NCBI RefSeq assembly: GCF_029945535.1
Contig: NZ_JAQSCU010000013.1
Span: forward strand, 187,522-251,521
Direction: 5' to 3'
Length of the DNA: 64,000 bases
Source: Methylotenera sp.
Lineage (GTDB): Bacteria > Pseudomonadota > Gammaproteobacteria > Burkholderiales > Methylophilaceae
The notes under the pieces were generated by a model. The model saw only the letters and a list, made by a program, of their open reading frames with translations. It did no database searches and was not told the DNA's origin. Shown piece by piece: positions 25,349-34,493 of this stretch (position 1 is its first letter; every line of letters starts with the position of its first letter). The position numbers were made by a program, and so were the translations under genes.

Positions 25349-25433
25349 GCCTCACTGTAAAAATCGTAAGTAAAGATAGCAGTTAATTAAATAATAGTTT
25401 ATTAGTCTAGCCCATAAAGCTAGGCAATGATTA

Positions 25434-25469
25434 AACCCAGTAGCCCCAAAGAGGTTGCTGGGTTTTTTT
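25434..25469 (+). terminator. Intrinsic terminator
   Basis: Stem AACCCAGTAGCC / GGTTGCTGGGTT (one G-T pair) followed by T7, ending the glycine-zipper gene transcript. Confidence 0.93.
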
Positions 25470-25558
25470 ATATTTCAGAATTTCCTATGCGAAATCACCC
25501 ATGCAATGATGCTTGCAAGTAAAATCTAGCCTATAGGTATTATTAAGATGAGTCTTGT

Positions 25559-26530
25559 GTGAAATTAACGGTAGATTGCGTTTTAAACCATGAGTTAGCC
25601 AACTTGCAAGGTGCAAGTGCATTGTCACGTCTGCTGGCAAAAGCTCAGGTTGCACAATTGAACGTACCATTAGAAGCCTTAATTTCTCAGCAATTTGGAT
25701 TAAATGAAAAGGGCGACTTGCCTATTGCCGCCATTAGTGCCGCGGCGGATGGCTTAGCGGTAAGTGATAGTTATTGGCTGCGAGCCGACCCAGTGCATTT
25801 TGTGATGCAGCGAGATTGTTTTAGTCTAAGTGAACCCGCACCGTTGTTCATAAAGCCAGAACATGCAACGCTGATGGTTGCCAGTTTAAATAAACATTTT
25901 GAACAAGATGGCTTGGTATTCTGTATTGGCAAATCAGGCGCATGGTATTTGCATGCGGATAAAGTTGCGCACATTGCAACAACCTTGCCCAGCGTGGCTA
26001 TGGATAAAAACGTGCATCACTTTATGCCGCAAGGTGTAGATTCTGCAAAGTGGAAATCTATACTGAATGAAGTGCAAATGCTGCTGCATGATCACTCAGC
26101 CAATGAAGCACGCGAATCTAGTGGTGAGCTTGTGGTAAATAGTGTTTGGTTGTCTGGCGGCGGCGTCATGCCATCATCTAAGGTGTTGCAGCATGATGTT
26201 GATTTAATCATTGCGAATGATGTTTTAAACCAAGGTTTGGCAGCATGGGCAAATATATCTTGCCAGCCCGTAGCTGCGAGTTTAGATAAAATTTTGCAGA
26301 GTACGGCACAGCATGTGCGGCTAACATTGCCACAAAGTAATCACTCTCAAACTAATGGCTTAGATGAAACTTGGATTACATCTTTATTTGCCGCATTAAG
26401 AAATAAACAGATTGAGCAACTCACTTTGAATTTAGGTTTTTATGAAAAATGCTTAGTGGTTGTGATTAAACCGTTAGATATCTATAAGTTTTGGCGAAAA
26501 CCAAAACCTATTATGCAATATCTGGAATGA
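25559..26530 (+). CDS. RpfE-like protein upstream of recJ
   Basis: 323 residues from a GTG start (GTG AAA TTA ACG). It is cytoplasmic, with no membrane segment. It resembles the RpfE-type regulatory proteins sometimes annotated as cofactor-independent phosphoglycerate mutase-like, which sit next to recJ in Xanthomonas and many betaproteobacteria. The N-terminal YWLRADPVHFVMQRD and central VVNSVWLSGGGVMP stretches are the most family-like parts. The recJ ATG lies 10 bases after the stop. The biochemical role is not established. Confidence 0.65.
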   Translation: MKLTVDCVLNHELANLQGASALSRLLAKAQVAQLNVPLEALISQQFGLNEKGDLPIAAISAAADGLAVSDSYWLRADPVHFVMQRDCFSLSEPAPLFIKPEHATLMVASLNKHFEQDGLVFCIGKSGAWYLHADKVAHIATTLPSVAMDKNVHHFMPQGVDSAKWKSILNEVQMLLHDHSANEARESSGELVVNSVWLSGGGVMPSSKVLQHDVDLIIANDVLNQGLAAWANISCQPVAASLDKILQSTAQHVRLTLPQSNHSQTNGLDETWITSLFAALRNKQIEQLTLNLGFYEKCLVVVIKPLDIYKFWRKPKPIMQYLE

Positions 26531-26540
26531 CCAAGATCAA

Positions 26541-28229
26541 ATGACCAAAATTGTACAACGTAATATTCCATCTCAAGCAGCGCAGGCTTTGCAAGCATCA
26601 GGCGCATCCTCACTGATGGCGCGGTTATTGGCGGCACGCGGCATTAGCGATGCAAATCAACTCAGCATTTATTTAAGCAATCTATTGCCCCCTAATACGC
26701 TGACCAATAACGTAGCCATGGCAAAGCTATTGGCTGATGCGATTCAAGCCAATAAAAAATTACTGGTGATTGGTGATTACGACGCTGATGGTGCTACCGC
26801 AACGGCTGTCGCCGTGAAAGGACTAAAAGCTTTTGGCGCAACGGTCGATTTTTTAGTACCAAATCGCTTTGAATACGGATATGGCTTAACGCCTGAGATT
26901 GTAGCGCTAGCTGCTATGCAGCAACCTGATGTGATTATTACCGTCGATAATGGTATTGCCAGTGTAGATGGCGTAGCAGCAGCGAATGCGCTTGGCATAC
27001 AGGTGTTAATTACTGATCATCATTTACCAGGCCAAGTCACGCCAGAAGCTGCTTGTATTATTAACCCTAATCAACATGGTTGTAGTTTCGCCAGCAAGAA
27101 TCTGGCTGGCGTAGGCGTAATGTTTTATTGCTTACTCGGTTTGCGTGCTGAAATGCGAGAGCGTGGTCTTTTTGCAGAAAAGCCAGAGCCAAATTTAACA
27201 GAATTACTCGATTTAGTCGCATTGGGTACAGTGGCAGATTTGGTGAAGCTAGATGATAATAATCGCATTCTAGTCGAACAAGGTTTGCGCAGAATCCGTG
27301 CAGGCGCTTGTTCGCAAGGCATATTGGCTTTATTAAGAGTTGCAGGCCGTCAGCCGCAAAGTACCAATGCACAAGATTTAGGTTTTTATGTAGGCCCTCG
27401 TTTGAACGCCGCTGGCAGGCTGGATGATATGACTTTAGGCATACAATGTTTACTTGCCGAATCTGAACTTGAAGCCACAACAATTGCACAGCGTTTGCAA
27501 GATTTAAACGTGCAGCGCCGCAGCATAGAAGCTGACATGCAAGATGGCGCAAGCCTGTCGTTGGAAGAGATTAATATTGATAATCAATTTGCGATTAGCA
27601 TTTATCAGGAAGATTGGCACCAAGGCGTCATTGGTATTTTGGCATCGCGCATTAAAGAGCGCTATCACCGCCCTGTGATTGCCTTTGCAAGTGCTGGTGA
27701 TGGCTTGCTTAAAGGGTCGGGTAGATCTATTGCTAGTTTGCATTTACGCGATGCGCTTGATTTGCTCAGTAAACATCAGCCAGATTTAATTTTAAAGTTT
27801 GGTGGGCACGCCATGGCTGCTGGCCTCACTATTAAGCAGGTTGATTTTGAATTGTTCAATCAAAGTTTTGAGGCTGTAGTGAAAAGCTTGATTACTGAAG
27901 CCGATTTGGAGTCCGTGTTAGAGGTTGACGGTAGCTTGAGCAAAAGCGAAATGACTTTTGCAACGGCACAAGCGCTGGAAAACCAAGTATGGGGGCAGGG
28001 GTTCGCAACACCATTGTTTTATGATGAGTTTGAAGTGCTGAATCAGCGTTTGCTAGGCGAAAAACATCTTAAACTTAGCTTGAAAAAAGATGCAAGTGTC
28101 ATTGATGCGATTTATTTTAATCACGCCGAGTTTTTACCAAGCACAATTCAAGTCGCTTATCAGTTGCAAACCAATAGTTATAACGGTACGCAAAAAGTGC
28201 AACTGAATCTACGTTATGTGGCGATTTAA
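26541..28229 (+). CDS. recJ: Single-stranded-DNA-specific exonuclease RecJ
   Basis: 5'-to-3' ssDNA exonuclease for recombination and mismatch repair, 562 residues, a normal length. DHH-family motifs are VIGDYDADGATATAV (motif I), TVDNGIASVDG, LITDHHLPG (DHH motif) and NLAGVGVMFY. The DHHA1 domain carries KFGGHAMAAGLT. It is downstream of the rpfE-like gene and convergent with the hemerythrin gene, with six bases between stops. Confidence 0.96.
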   Translation: MTKIVQRNIPSQAAQALQASGASSLMARLLAARGISDANQLSIYLSNLLPPNTLTNNVAMAKLLADAIQANKKLLVIGDYDADGATATAVAVKGLKAFGATVDFLVPNRFEYGYGLTPEIVALAAMQQPDVIITVDNGIASVDGVAAANALGIQVLITDHHLPGQVTPEAACIINPNQHGCSFASKNLAGVGVMFYCLLGLRAEMRERGLFAEKPEPNLTELLDLVALGTVADLVKLDDNNRILVEQGLRRIRAGACSQGILALLRVAGRQPQSTNAQDLGFYVGPRLNAAGRLDDMTLGIQCLLAESELEATTIAQRLQDLNVQRRSIEADMQDGASLSLEEINIDNQFAISIYQEDWHQGVIGILASRIKERYHRPVIAFASAGDGLLKGSGRSIASLHLRDALDLLSKHQPDLILKFGGHAMAAGLTIKQVDFELFNQSFEAVVKSLITEADLESVLEVDGSLSKSEMTFATAQALENQVWGQGFATPLFYDEFEVLNQRLLGEKHLKLSLKKDASVIDAIYFNHAEFLPSTIQVAYQLQTNSYNGTQKVQLNLRYVAI

Positions 28230-28235
28230 ATCTGA

Positions 28236-28655
28236 TTAGTCGTCGCTTTTTTCTTTTAGCGTATCAAGGCTAGCGGCATATTCGACATGTTCTTTCTTCA
28301 AATGAGATATCCACCAGTCTTTTAAAAATTTAAGTAATATAAAAGCATCTTTATAGGCGATGGCTTCTTGGGCAGCAGCGTCTACATCTTTTGTGAATTG
28401 CTTTTGAGCCATAATGTGCTTATGTAACTCTTTATATCCTGCCTTAGATAATATTCCTTCTTCAGTTTTGAAGTGAAAGCTAGAGTAGCTTTTAATAATA
28501 TTGAGCGTTGGTGCAAGCGCAGAAAGCCCCCAACCCTCTTGGATGAAATAGTAGAGTGAGTTAATGGTGGCAACAATCGCGCGATGTTGCTCATCAATAA
28601 TGGGAACACCAATATCATCATGTGGTTTCCAAACAATATAAAGTACATTCATCAT
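28236..28655 (-). CDS. Hemerythrin-domain protein with altered iron ligands
   Basis: 139-residue single-domain bacteriohemerythrin. The scaffold is clear: IIDEQHRAIV (His24), FHFKTEE (His61, Glu65), HIMAQKQF (His80) and WWISHLKKEHVEY (His118). In the family consensus the fourth block is HxxxH and the last is HxxxxD. Here the second His is Gln84 and the bridging Asp is His123; both were read again from the DNA. Two of seven usual di-iron ligands are therefore changed, so O2 binding may be lost or altered. The family role is O2 storage or sensing in the cytoplasm. The start may be either of two adjacent ATGs. Confidence 0.88.
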   Translation of the reverse strand: MMNVLYIVWKPHDDIGVPIIDEQHRAIVATINSLYYFIQEGWGLSALAPTLNIIKSYSSFHFKTEEGILSKAGYKELHKHIMAQKQFTKDVDAAAQEAIAYKDAFILLKFLKDWWISHLKKEHVEYAASLDTLKEKSDD

Positions 28656-28932
28656 AAAGTATTCTCACCTATAGCAATGTTATGTGATTCTGGTTTTGTC
28701 TTAGCTACGAGTAGTCGTATAAAATATCTCCAATGCGGATTGAGTAAATTTTATGGCTAAGTTTATGACTATAATAGTCTACAGGTCTTTAAGCTTACCC
28801 TTAATTAAGGCGTAATAAGCAGGCCAGTTCTGCTTTTGGTCATTAAGCAACGTGATGGATTTATCTTACAATCTTTAGCAAACTTTAGGATTTGATATCA
28901 TCAAAACAGCACAATCTAACCCTCATTTGTTA

Positions 28933-29769
28933 ATGCAAAGCATGCTGGGAAACACTTTGCCAGCACGTAAAGTTGATGCGCATAAAGGCACATTCGGCAG
29001 TCTGGCGATTATTGGTGGTGGCGCTAGCATGGTCGGCGCTGTGTTGCTGTCAGCCAGAGCTGCCTTGTTGAGCGGTACAGGGCGAGTTTATGCAGCTTGT
29101 TTATCAAGCAACTCGCCTAGTGTTGATATGCTGCACCCTGAAATCATGTTTCGCAAACCAGCTGACTTAACTAACTTAGCGCAACTGGATTGTGTTGTGA
29201 TTGGTCCTGGGCTTGGTCAATCACAAGCAGCTATCGAGATGTTGGAGTTCTGGTTGAGTCAAAATGTAGTGTTATTGATAGATGCTGATGCGCTTAATCT
29301 AATGGCTAAACATTCATATTTAACTGCAATTTGCAAAAAGCGCCATGCTGAAACAGTCATTACGCCTCACGCTGGAGAAGCCGCTAGATTGCTTGATGTG
29401 ACTAGCGAAGATATTCAGCAAAACCGAACTGAAAGCGCACTTAAGTTAGCGCACATTCTGCATGCGACCTGCGTGCTTAAAGGTGCTAATACCGTGGTGG
29501 CATATGACGATGGCAATTACTTTATTAACTCTACAGGCAATGTTGGTCTCGCTAGTGGAGGCACTGGGGATGTACTGAGTGGCATTATTGGCAGCTTCTT
29601 AGCACAGGGTGTAAGTGGCTTAAATGCAGCTAAGTTAGGTGTTTTTGTACATGGAGCGGCGGCCGATGCACTAGTTGCAAAAGGAGTCGGCCCGGTAGGT
29701 CTTGTTGCATCAGAGGTTGCGATTGAGGCACGGAATATCATTAATCAATTAAGCTCACAGTCTGCCTAG
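28933..29769 (+). CDS. nnrD: ADP-dependent NAD(P)H-hydrate dehydratase (NnrD domain only)
   Basis: Repairs hydrated NAD(P)H. Ribokinase-like fold. The motifs are HKGTFGSLAIIGGGASMVGA, VIGPGLGQS, LIDADALNL, VITPHAGEAARLL and the catalytic stretch NVGLASGGTGDVLSGIIGS. About 278 residues. In E. coli this domain is fused behind an NnrE epimerase; here only the dehydratase is encoded. Start choice is open: TTG 28927, ATG 28933 and ATG 28942 lack a good ribosome binding site, and the frame is closed upstream by a TAG at 28876. It precedes tpiA by about 80 bases. Confidence 0.9.
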   Translation: MQSMLGNTLPARKVDAHKGTFGSLAIIGGGASMVGAVLLSARAALLSGTGRVYAACLSSNSPSVDMLHPEIMFRKPADLTNLAQLDCVVIGPGLGQSQAAIEMLEFWLSQNVVLLIDADALNLMAKHSYLTAICKKRHAETVITPHAGEAARLLDVTSEDIQQNRTESALKLAHILHATCVLKGANTVVAYDDGNYFINSTGNVGLASGGTGDVLSGIIGSFLAQGVSGLNAAKLGVFVHGAAADALVAKGVGPVGLVASEVAIEARNIINQLSSQSA

Positions 29770-29851
29770 TTAATCTTAACGTCTAGTTAAACGATGACTA
29801 TCCACAATTAAAAATGTAAAATCCTGTTTGTAAATATCAACTAAGGTTAGC

Positions 29852-30604
29852 ATGGGTAAAAAATTAGTCGTTGCCAATTGGAAAATGCATGGCAATATGG
29901 CCGAAAATAAGCGGTTGCTTCAAGCTTATATTAATCAGCTGTCCTCCCTAAAAAATACTGATGTTGTTGTTTGTGTGCCATATCCTTATCTAGCGCAAGC
30001 GCAATCCATGTTGCAAAATACCAATATCGCTTGGGGTGCGCAAAATTTAAGTAAAGATGCAGTAGGGGCACACACAGGTGAAGTGAGCGCCGCAATGATT
30101 AAAGACTTTGGTGCAAGCTATGTGATTATTGGTCATTCGGAACGTGCAACGGCCTATTGTGAATCAGATGAAAATATCGCCACTAAATTTGTGCAAGCGC
30201 AAGCGCATGGTTTAACGCCTATTTTGTGCGTGGGTGAAACTTTGATTGAACGCGAAGCAGGTGTCATGCAAATGGTGGTTGGTAAGCAATTAGATACTAT
30301 TATCAGTACATATGGCGCAGCCGTATTTGCTAAATCAGTGGTTTCATATGAGCCAATTTGGGCCATTGGTACAGGTCTAGCTGCAAGTTCTGATCAAGCG
30401 CAAAGCATGCACGAATTTATTCGTGGCAAGGTTGCTATGCTAGATAAAGAGGCTGCAGCAAGCATGAAAATCCTCTATGGGGGCAGCGTAAACCCGCAAA
30501 ATGCGGTACAATTATTCGTTATGCAGGATATAGACGGAGGTCTTGTCGGCAAGTGCTCATTAAATGCACAAGAATTTGAACAAATATGTCGCGTTGCAGC
30601 CTAA
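29852..30604 (+). CDS. tpiA: Triosephosphate isomerase
   Basis: Interconverts dihydroxyacetone phosphate and glyceraldehyde 3-phosphate. 250 residues. The catalytic Lys is in VVANWKMHGN, the His in YVIIGHSERA, the Glu in SYEPIWAIGTGLAA, and the phosphate-binding YGGSVNPQN is near the end. The first gene of the conserved tpiA-secG-tRNA-Leu order. Confidence 0.98.
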   Translation: MGKKLVVANWKMHGNMAENKRLLQAYINQLSSLKNTDVVVCVPYPYLAQAQSMLQNTNIAWGAQNLSKDAVGAHTGEVSAAMIKDFGASYVIIGHSERATAYCESDENIATKFVQAQAHGLTPILCVGETLIEREAGVMQMVVGKQLDTIISTYGAAVFAKSVVSYEPIWAIGTGLAASSDQAQSMHEFIRGKVAMLDKEAAASMKILYGGSVNPQNAVQLFVMQDIDGGLVGKCSLNAQEFEQICRVAA

Positions 30605-30674
30605 AAAGGCGTAACAAATTATTGCGGTATGAGTTCTGTATTGGTTGTAAAAATTAAATAGCATTAGGTGGAAA

Positions 30675-31031
30675 ATGGAAAAATTAGTATTAGTAATTCA
30701 TGTGATTGCAGCGCTAGGCGTGATTGCCTTGGTTCTTTTGCAGCATGGCAAAGGCGCTGATATGGGCGCTTCATTTGGTAGCGGCGCATCTGGCAGCTTA
30801 TTCGGTGTGTCTGGCTCGGCTAACTTTATGAGCCGCGCAACGGCGGTTTTTGTGTTGATATTCTTCACTACAAGTTTAACGCTAGCTTACATGTCTAGCC
30901 ATAAAGAGGGTGGTGGCAGTGTGGTTAAAGTCTTGGCAGAGAAAAGTGCTGTTGTGAATGCCTCTTCTTCAGCAGCAAAAACTGATGCTGTTACTCCGCC
31001 AGTAGTGCCGGCGCAAGATATACCAAAATAG
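30675..31031 (+). CDS. secG: Preprotein translocase subunit SecG
   Basis: Small inner-membrane partner of SecYE, 118 residues. Membrane helix 1 is at about residues 2-21 and helix 2 at about 54-72 (AVFVLIFFTTSLTLAYMSS). Between them lies the signature LLQHGKGADMGASFGSGASG and SLFGVSGSANFMSR. The Ala/Val/Ser-rich tail is variable in the family. The order with tpiA upstream and tRNA-Leu 30 bases downstream is typical. Confidence 0.96.
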   Translation: MEKLVLVIHVIAALGVIALVLLQHGKGADMGASFGSGASGSLFGVSGSANFMSRATAVFVLIFFTTSLTLAYMSSHKEGGGSVVKVLAEKSAVVNASSSAAKTDAVTPPVVPAQDIPK

Positions 31032-31061
31032 TTAGATATTCTGAGCTAGTCTCAGAAAATT

Positions 31062-31147
31062 GCCGTCGTGGTGGAATTGGTAGACACGCAACCTTGAGGT
31101 GGTTGTGACGAATAGTCGTGAGAGTTCGAGTCTCTCCGTCGGCACCA
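31062..31147 (+). tRNA. tRNA-Leu (anticodon GAG)
   Basis: Complete 86-base tRNA with encoded CCA. D-arm GGTGGAATTGGTAGACAC; anticodon stem CAACC/GGTTG with loop TTGAGGT, giving GAG; long variable arm TGACGAATAGTCGTGA as in class II leucine tRNAs; T-arm GAGAG-TTCGAGT-CTCTC. The acceptor GCCGTCG/CGTCGGC has one apparent U-U mismatch at position 5:68. Confidence 0.96.
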
Positions 31148-31371
31148 AGTAGCAGTAAATCCTCATAAAATCCTAATCAATATAATCGGTTAATGTATTT
31201 TTACTTTGTGATGAGTATTACCTATAAGGTTCGCAATTGACTGGTTATTTTTTGAGGCTGTTGTATACAGAATTGGCTATGCTCTTTTTAAACTGTAAGC
31301 TTGTGTAAGCAATTCTCAAGTAGAATGTTACCTTTAGTAATTGAATCCTACTTAACAACTAGAGGATATAG

Positions 31372-32055
31372 ATGCTTTTTGTAATTGATTTTGATGGTAC
31401 GCTTTCTGTTGGTGACACGGTAGATGCAATGCTTGAGCGATTCGCAGATGATCGATGGAAAGATCTTGAAGACGAATGGTTAAACGGTAATATTACCGCT
31501 ATAGAATGCATGAAGCAGCAGTTAGATTTGGTTGAGGTTGATCAAGTTACTCTGGAGAATTTCTTTCGCGGCATTCAGCTTGATGCTAGTTTTATTCCAT
31601 TTCATAAATATATTAGCCAATTCGCTAAAGTAGCGATAGTCAGTGATGGCTTAGATCATGCGATTGATGTGGCTACTCACAATGCTGCAATTCCCGAAAT
31701 GCCGATTTATGCAAATAAACTAACGTTTAAGCCTAATGGTGTGTCAATTAGCTACCCATATCGCAACACAGAATGCAAAGCAGGTAATGGCGTGTGTAAG
31801 TGTCAAATTGCTGAGCAGTTATCTTCAGATGTGGGTGGTCCTGTGGTGTTAATTGGTGATGGTAAATCTGACTATTGCTTGGCTAAACATGCGGACGTTG
31901 TGTTTGCAAAAGGCAAATTAATTACTCATTGTGAGCAAGAAAATATTCCTTTTAGAAGGTTTCAGACGTTTGCTGAAGTTTTAGATGTGGTCAAAAAATG
32001 GGATTCTGCCAAAAAGCTTACAGCGAGAGCGTTGACAGGTCAGCAAGTAGCGTAA
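31372..32055 (+). CDS. HAD-family phosphatase, MtnX-like
   Basis: 227-residue cytoplasmic HAD hydrolase. Motif I is VIDFDGTLSVGDT with nucleophile Asp6 and general acid Asp8; motif II is VAIVSDGLDHAI; motif III/IV is VVLIGDGKSDYCLAK. A Cys-containing insert NGVCKCQIAEQL recalls the CxC region of MtnX-type and phosphoserine-phosphatase-like HAD-IB enzymes. It is the first gene of the co-directional run to 39263. AGAGG precedes the ATG. The substrate is unknown; methionine salvage is not supported because no other mtn gene is here. Confidence 0.85.
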   Translation: MLFVIDFDGTLSVGDTVDAMLERFADDRWKDLEDEWLNGNITAIECMKQQLDLVEVDQVTLENFFRGIQLDASFIPFHKYISQFAKVAIVSDGLDHAIDVATHNAAIPEMPIYANKLTFKPNGVSISYPYRNTECKAGNGVCKCQIAEQLSSDVGGPVVLIGDGKSDYCLAKHADVVFAKGKLITHCEQENIPFRRFQTFAEVLDVVKKWDSAKKLTARALTGQQVA

Positions 32056-32146
32056 AATAGTTGCTAATCAAGCAGTAATATTACAACTACAGTTTAATTT
32101 ATAGCTTAATTTATAAAATAACTTTGAGAATGAAAGAGTGCTTTTG

Positions 32147-33520
32147 ATGGATGCAAAGATAATTGAGATTTTAGATAAAAATAACAAATATTGCTCACAT
32201 GGCGATACTGTGAATTATGCAGATCCACCAAAAGTGTTTGAAGATTGCCAAGGCAGCTTCTTGTTCGATGAAAATAAAACACCATATTTAGATTGGCAAA
32301 TGTGGTATTCCGCGGTGAACTTTGGTTATAAAAACAAGCGTTTATCAGATGCTTTGCATAAGCAAGTAGACACATTGCCGCAGTTAGCTAGTCAATATTT
32401 ACATAAAGAAAAAGTAGAGTTAGCAGAAATAATTTGTAAATACATGGAAGATAAATACGGTGAAAAAGGCCGCGTTCACTTTAATGTAGGCGGCGCTCAA
32501 GCTGTTGAGGATTCATTGAAATTAGTACGTAACCATACAGGTAAAACACATCAGTTTGCCTTTATGGGTGGTTACCATGGACGTACGCTTGGCGCTTCAG
32601 CTATTACATCTAGCTTCCGCTATCGTCGTCGTTTTGGTAACTTTGCTGATCGAGCACATTTTGTACCATATCCATATTGCTTCCGTTGTCCGTACGACAT
32701 GAAAGTGGAGACCTGCAACACATATTGCCATACACAGTTTGAAAAATTATTTGAAACTGAATATCAATCAGTTTTAGATGTGAAAACAAATGAGAGTGAA
32801 TTTGGAGCGTTCTACATTGAACCTATGCAAGGTACTGGAGGTTACATTATTCCACCAGAAGGTTACATGGCTAAACTCCAAGAAAGCTTAAGAAAACGTA
32901 ATATATTACTTGTTGCCGATGAAATTCAAATGGGTGTTTACCGTACAGGTAAATTATGGTCTTGGGAAAACTTTGGAATCGTTCCAGATGTGTTTGTATT
33001 CGGTAAAGCGATTACAAACGGCTTAAATCCGCTTTCAGGTATTTGGGCTAAAGAAGAGTATATTAATCCAGAGAAATTTCCTCCAGGAACTACGCACTCA
33101 ACTTTTGCCTCTAATCCGCTAGGTACAGCAGTGGCTTTAGAAGTGCTGAAAATGACGGCTGAGGGTGATTTTGAGGCGCAGGTTAATGAACGTGGTGCAT
33201 ACTTTCTAAAAGCGATTGAAGGTTTAAAATCGCGCTGGAAATGTGTGGGTGATGTCAGTGGCTTAGGTTTGGCATTGCGTATTGAGTTATGCACTGATGA
33301 TGGCTTTACTGCCAGCCGTCAATTAGCAGACCAAATGTTTAATGAAGGCTTAAAAGGCGATATTGATATTGGCGGTAAAATGTATGGCTTAGTGCTAGAC
33401 ATTGGTGGCTATCAAAAGAATGTAATTACTTTGGCACCATCGTTATTGATTACGAATGAAGAAATTGATCTAGGTATCCAATTGTTTGAATCTTTACTTA
33501 AACGCTGCGGCGCTAAGTAA
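32147..33520 (+). CDS. Class III PLP-dependent aminotransferase
   Basis: Fold-type I omega- or 4-aminobutyrate-type aminotransferase, 457 residues from the ATG at 32147 (AAAGAG eight bases upstream); a GTG three codons earlier is less likely. Landmarks are NVGGAQAVEDSLKLVR, GGYHGRTLGASAIT, the PLP-binding Asp in LLVADEIQMGVYRTG, and the Schiff-base Lys in VFGKAITNGLNP (about residue 287). A four-Cys patch PYCFRCPYDMKVETCNTYC occurs at about 180-200, as in some GABA-type members. It probably moves an amino group to or from the end of a chain. The substrate is unknown. Confidence 0.92.
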   Translation: MDAKIIEILDKNNKYCSHGDTVNYADPPKVFEDCQGSFLFDENKTPYLDWQMWYSAVNFGYKNKRLSDALHKQVDTLPQLASQYLHKEKVELAEIICKYMEDKYGEKGRVHFNVGGAQAVEDSLKLVRNHTGKTHQFAFMGGYHGRTLGASAITSSFRYRRRFGNFADRAHFVPYPYCFRCPYDMKVETCNTYCHTQFEKLFETEYQSVLDVKTNESEFGAFYIEPMQGTGGYIIPPEGYMAKLQESLRKRNILLVADEIQMGVYRTGKLWSWENFGIVPDVFVFGKAITNGLNPLSGIWAKEEYINPEKFPPGTTHSTFASNPLGTAVALEVLKMTAEGDFEAQVNERGAYFLKAIEGLKSRWKCVGDVSGLGLALRIELCTDDGFTASRQLADQMFNEGLKGDIDIGGKMYGLVLDIGGYQKNVITLAPSLLITNEEIDLGIQLFESLLKRCGAK

Positions 33521-33551
33521 TCGTTGCTGAACATTAGAATACTATAAAGAT

Positions 33552-34469
33552 ATGAGTAATCACGTGCACGATGCTTTTGAAAAGCCAAGTTCAGGAAAGC
33601 CTACTATTGATGAGTTGTTGGGGCCTGTTGGTTTTATCGAGCGTAAAGGTAGTGTAGGCGTATTGTTGGTTCATGGCCTTACGGGCACGCCTACTGAGAT
33701 GAAGCAGTTTGGCAAAGTGATTGCTCGTAAGGGCTTCACTGTTGCTTGCCCTGAACTGGCAGGGCATTGTGCTACCATCGAAGCGCTATCAGCTACTAAA
33801 TGGCATGATTGGTACTTGTCAATTGAGAAGGCATTTGATGCACTTAAACAAGAGTGTGATCATGTATTTGTAGCAGGTCTTTCTATGGGCGCTTTGATTG
33901 CACTTTTACTCGCGGCAAAAAAAGGCAATCAAGTTGCTGGCGTTATTCTACTTTCAACAACGTTTTTTTACGATGGTTGGAACGTACCAAAATTAAAGCA
34001 AGCAATCTTATTACCACTTGTACTTTATACACCGCTTAAATATTTTGTACATTGGGAAGAAACCTCTCCATATGGCATTAAAGATGAGCGTACGCGTGCA
34101 TTAGTACATGCTATTTTAGAAAATCGCGATAATCAGGCGGCAGATAAAATTGGCTATTTCAAAACGCCAGCCACTGTGATTCTAGAAAGTGTGCGTTTGA
34201 TTAATGCGACTAAAAAAGCGCTGAAACAGGTGATTGTGCCAACTTTAATTGTTCATGCAACAGAAGATGATATGGCTAGTATTAAAAACGCACATTACAC
34301 ACAAGCGAATATCTCATCCGAAACTGTAGAAACCTTTTTTGTCGATGACACTTACCATGTACTTACGCTCGACAAACGTAAAGATGATGTTGCTAAGCGG
34401 GCTGCTCAGTTTTGCAAAGAACAAGCACACATATTAACTTCGAACGCTAAAATTTTAATCGCTGCATAG
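33552..34469 (+). CDS. Alpha/beta hydrolase (esterase/thioesterase-like)
   Basis: 305 residues. The oxyanion-hole motif is VLLVHGLTGTPTEM, the nucleophile elbow VAGLSMGALIA (Ser near residue 117), the acid probably in HATEDDMAS, and the catalytic His in DTYHVLTLD. The layout resembles Est30-type carboxylesterases and monoacylglycerol lipase-like enzymes. No signal peptide. With an ACP gene 24 bases downstream, it could release or trim an acyl chain from the carrier, which is inference. Confidence 0.85.
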   Translation: MSNHVHDAFEKPSSGKPTIDELLGPVGFIERKGSVGVLLVHGLTGTPTEMKQFGKVIARKGFTVACPELAGHCATIEALSATKWHDWYLSIEKAFDALKQECDHVFVAGLSMGALIALLLAAKKGNQVAGVILLSTTFFYDGWNVPKLKQAILLPLVLYTPLKYFVHWEETSPYGIKDERTRALVHAILENRDNQAADKIGYFKTPATVILESVRLINATKKALKQVIVPTLIVHATEDDMASIKNAHYTQANISSETVETFFVDDTYHVLTLDKRKDDVAKRAAQFCKEQAHILTSNAKILIAA

Positions 34470-34493
34470 AAGTTGCTGAGAAGTGAATAGATA

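Noticed and set aside
28799-28810. 12-bp palindrome CCTTAATTAAGG upstream of nnrD
   Set aside because: AT-rich, isolated, and not placed near a recognisable promoter; could be chance.
31038-31057. TTCTGAG/CTCAGAA hairpin between secG and tRNA-Leu
   Set aside because: No T-run, and tRNA is probably co-transcribed; at most a processing signal.
31120-31147. tRNA-Leu 3' end as an attachment site for an integrated element
   Set aside because: No copy of the tRNA end was found before nuoA and no integrase gene lies in the block.
31372-32055. HAD gene as mtnX of methionine salvage
   Set aside because: Only motif-level similarity and no other mtn gene nearby; the neighbours point to a different pathway.
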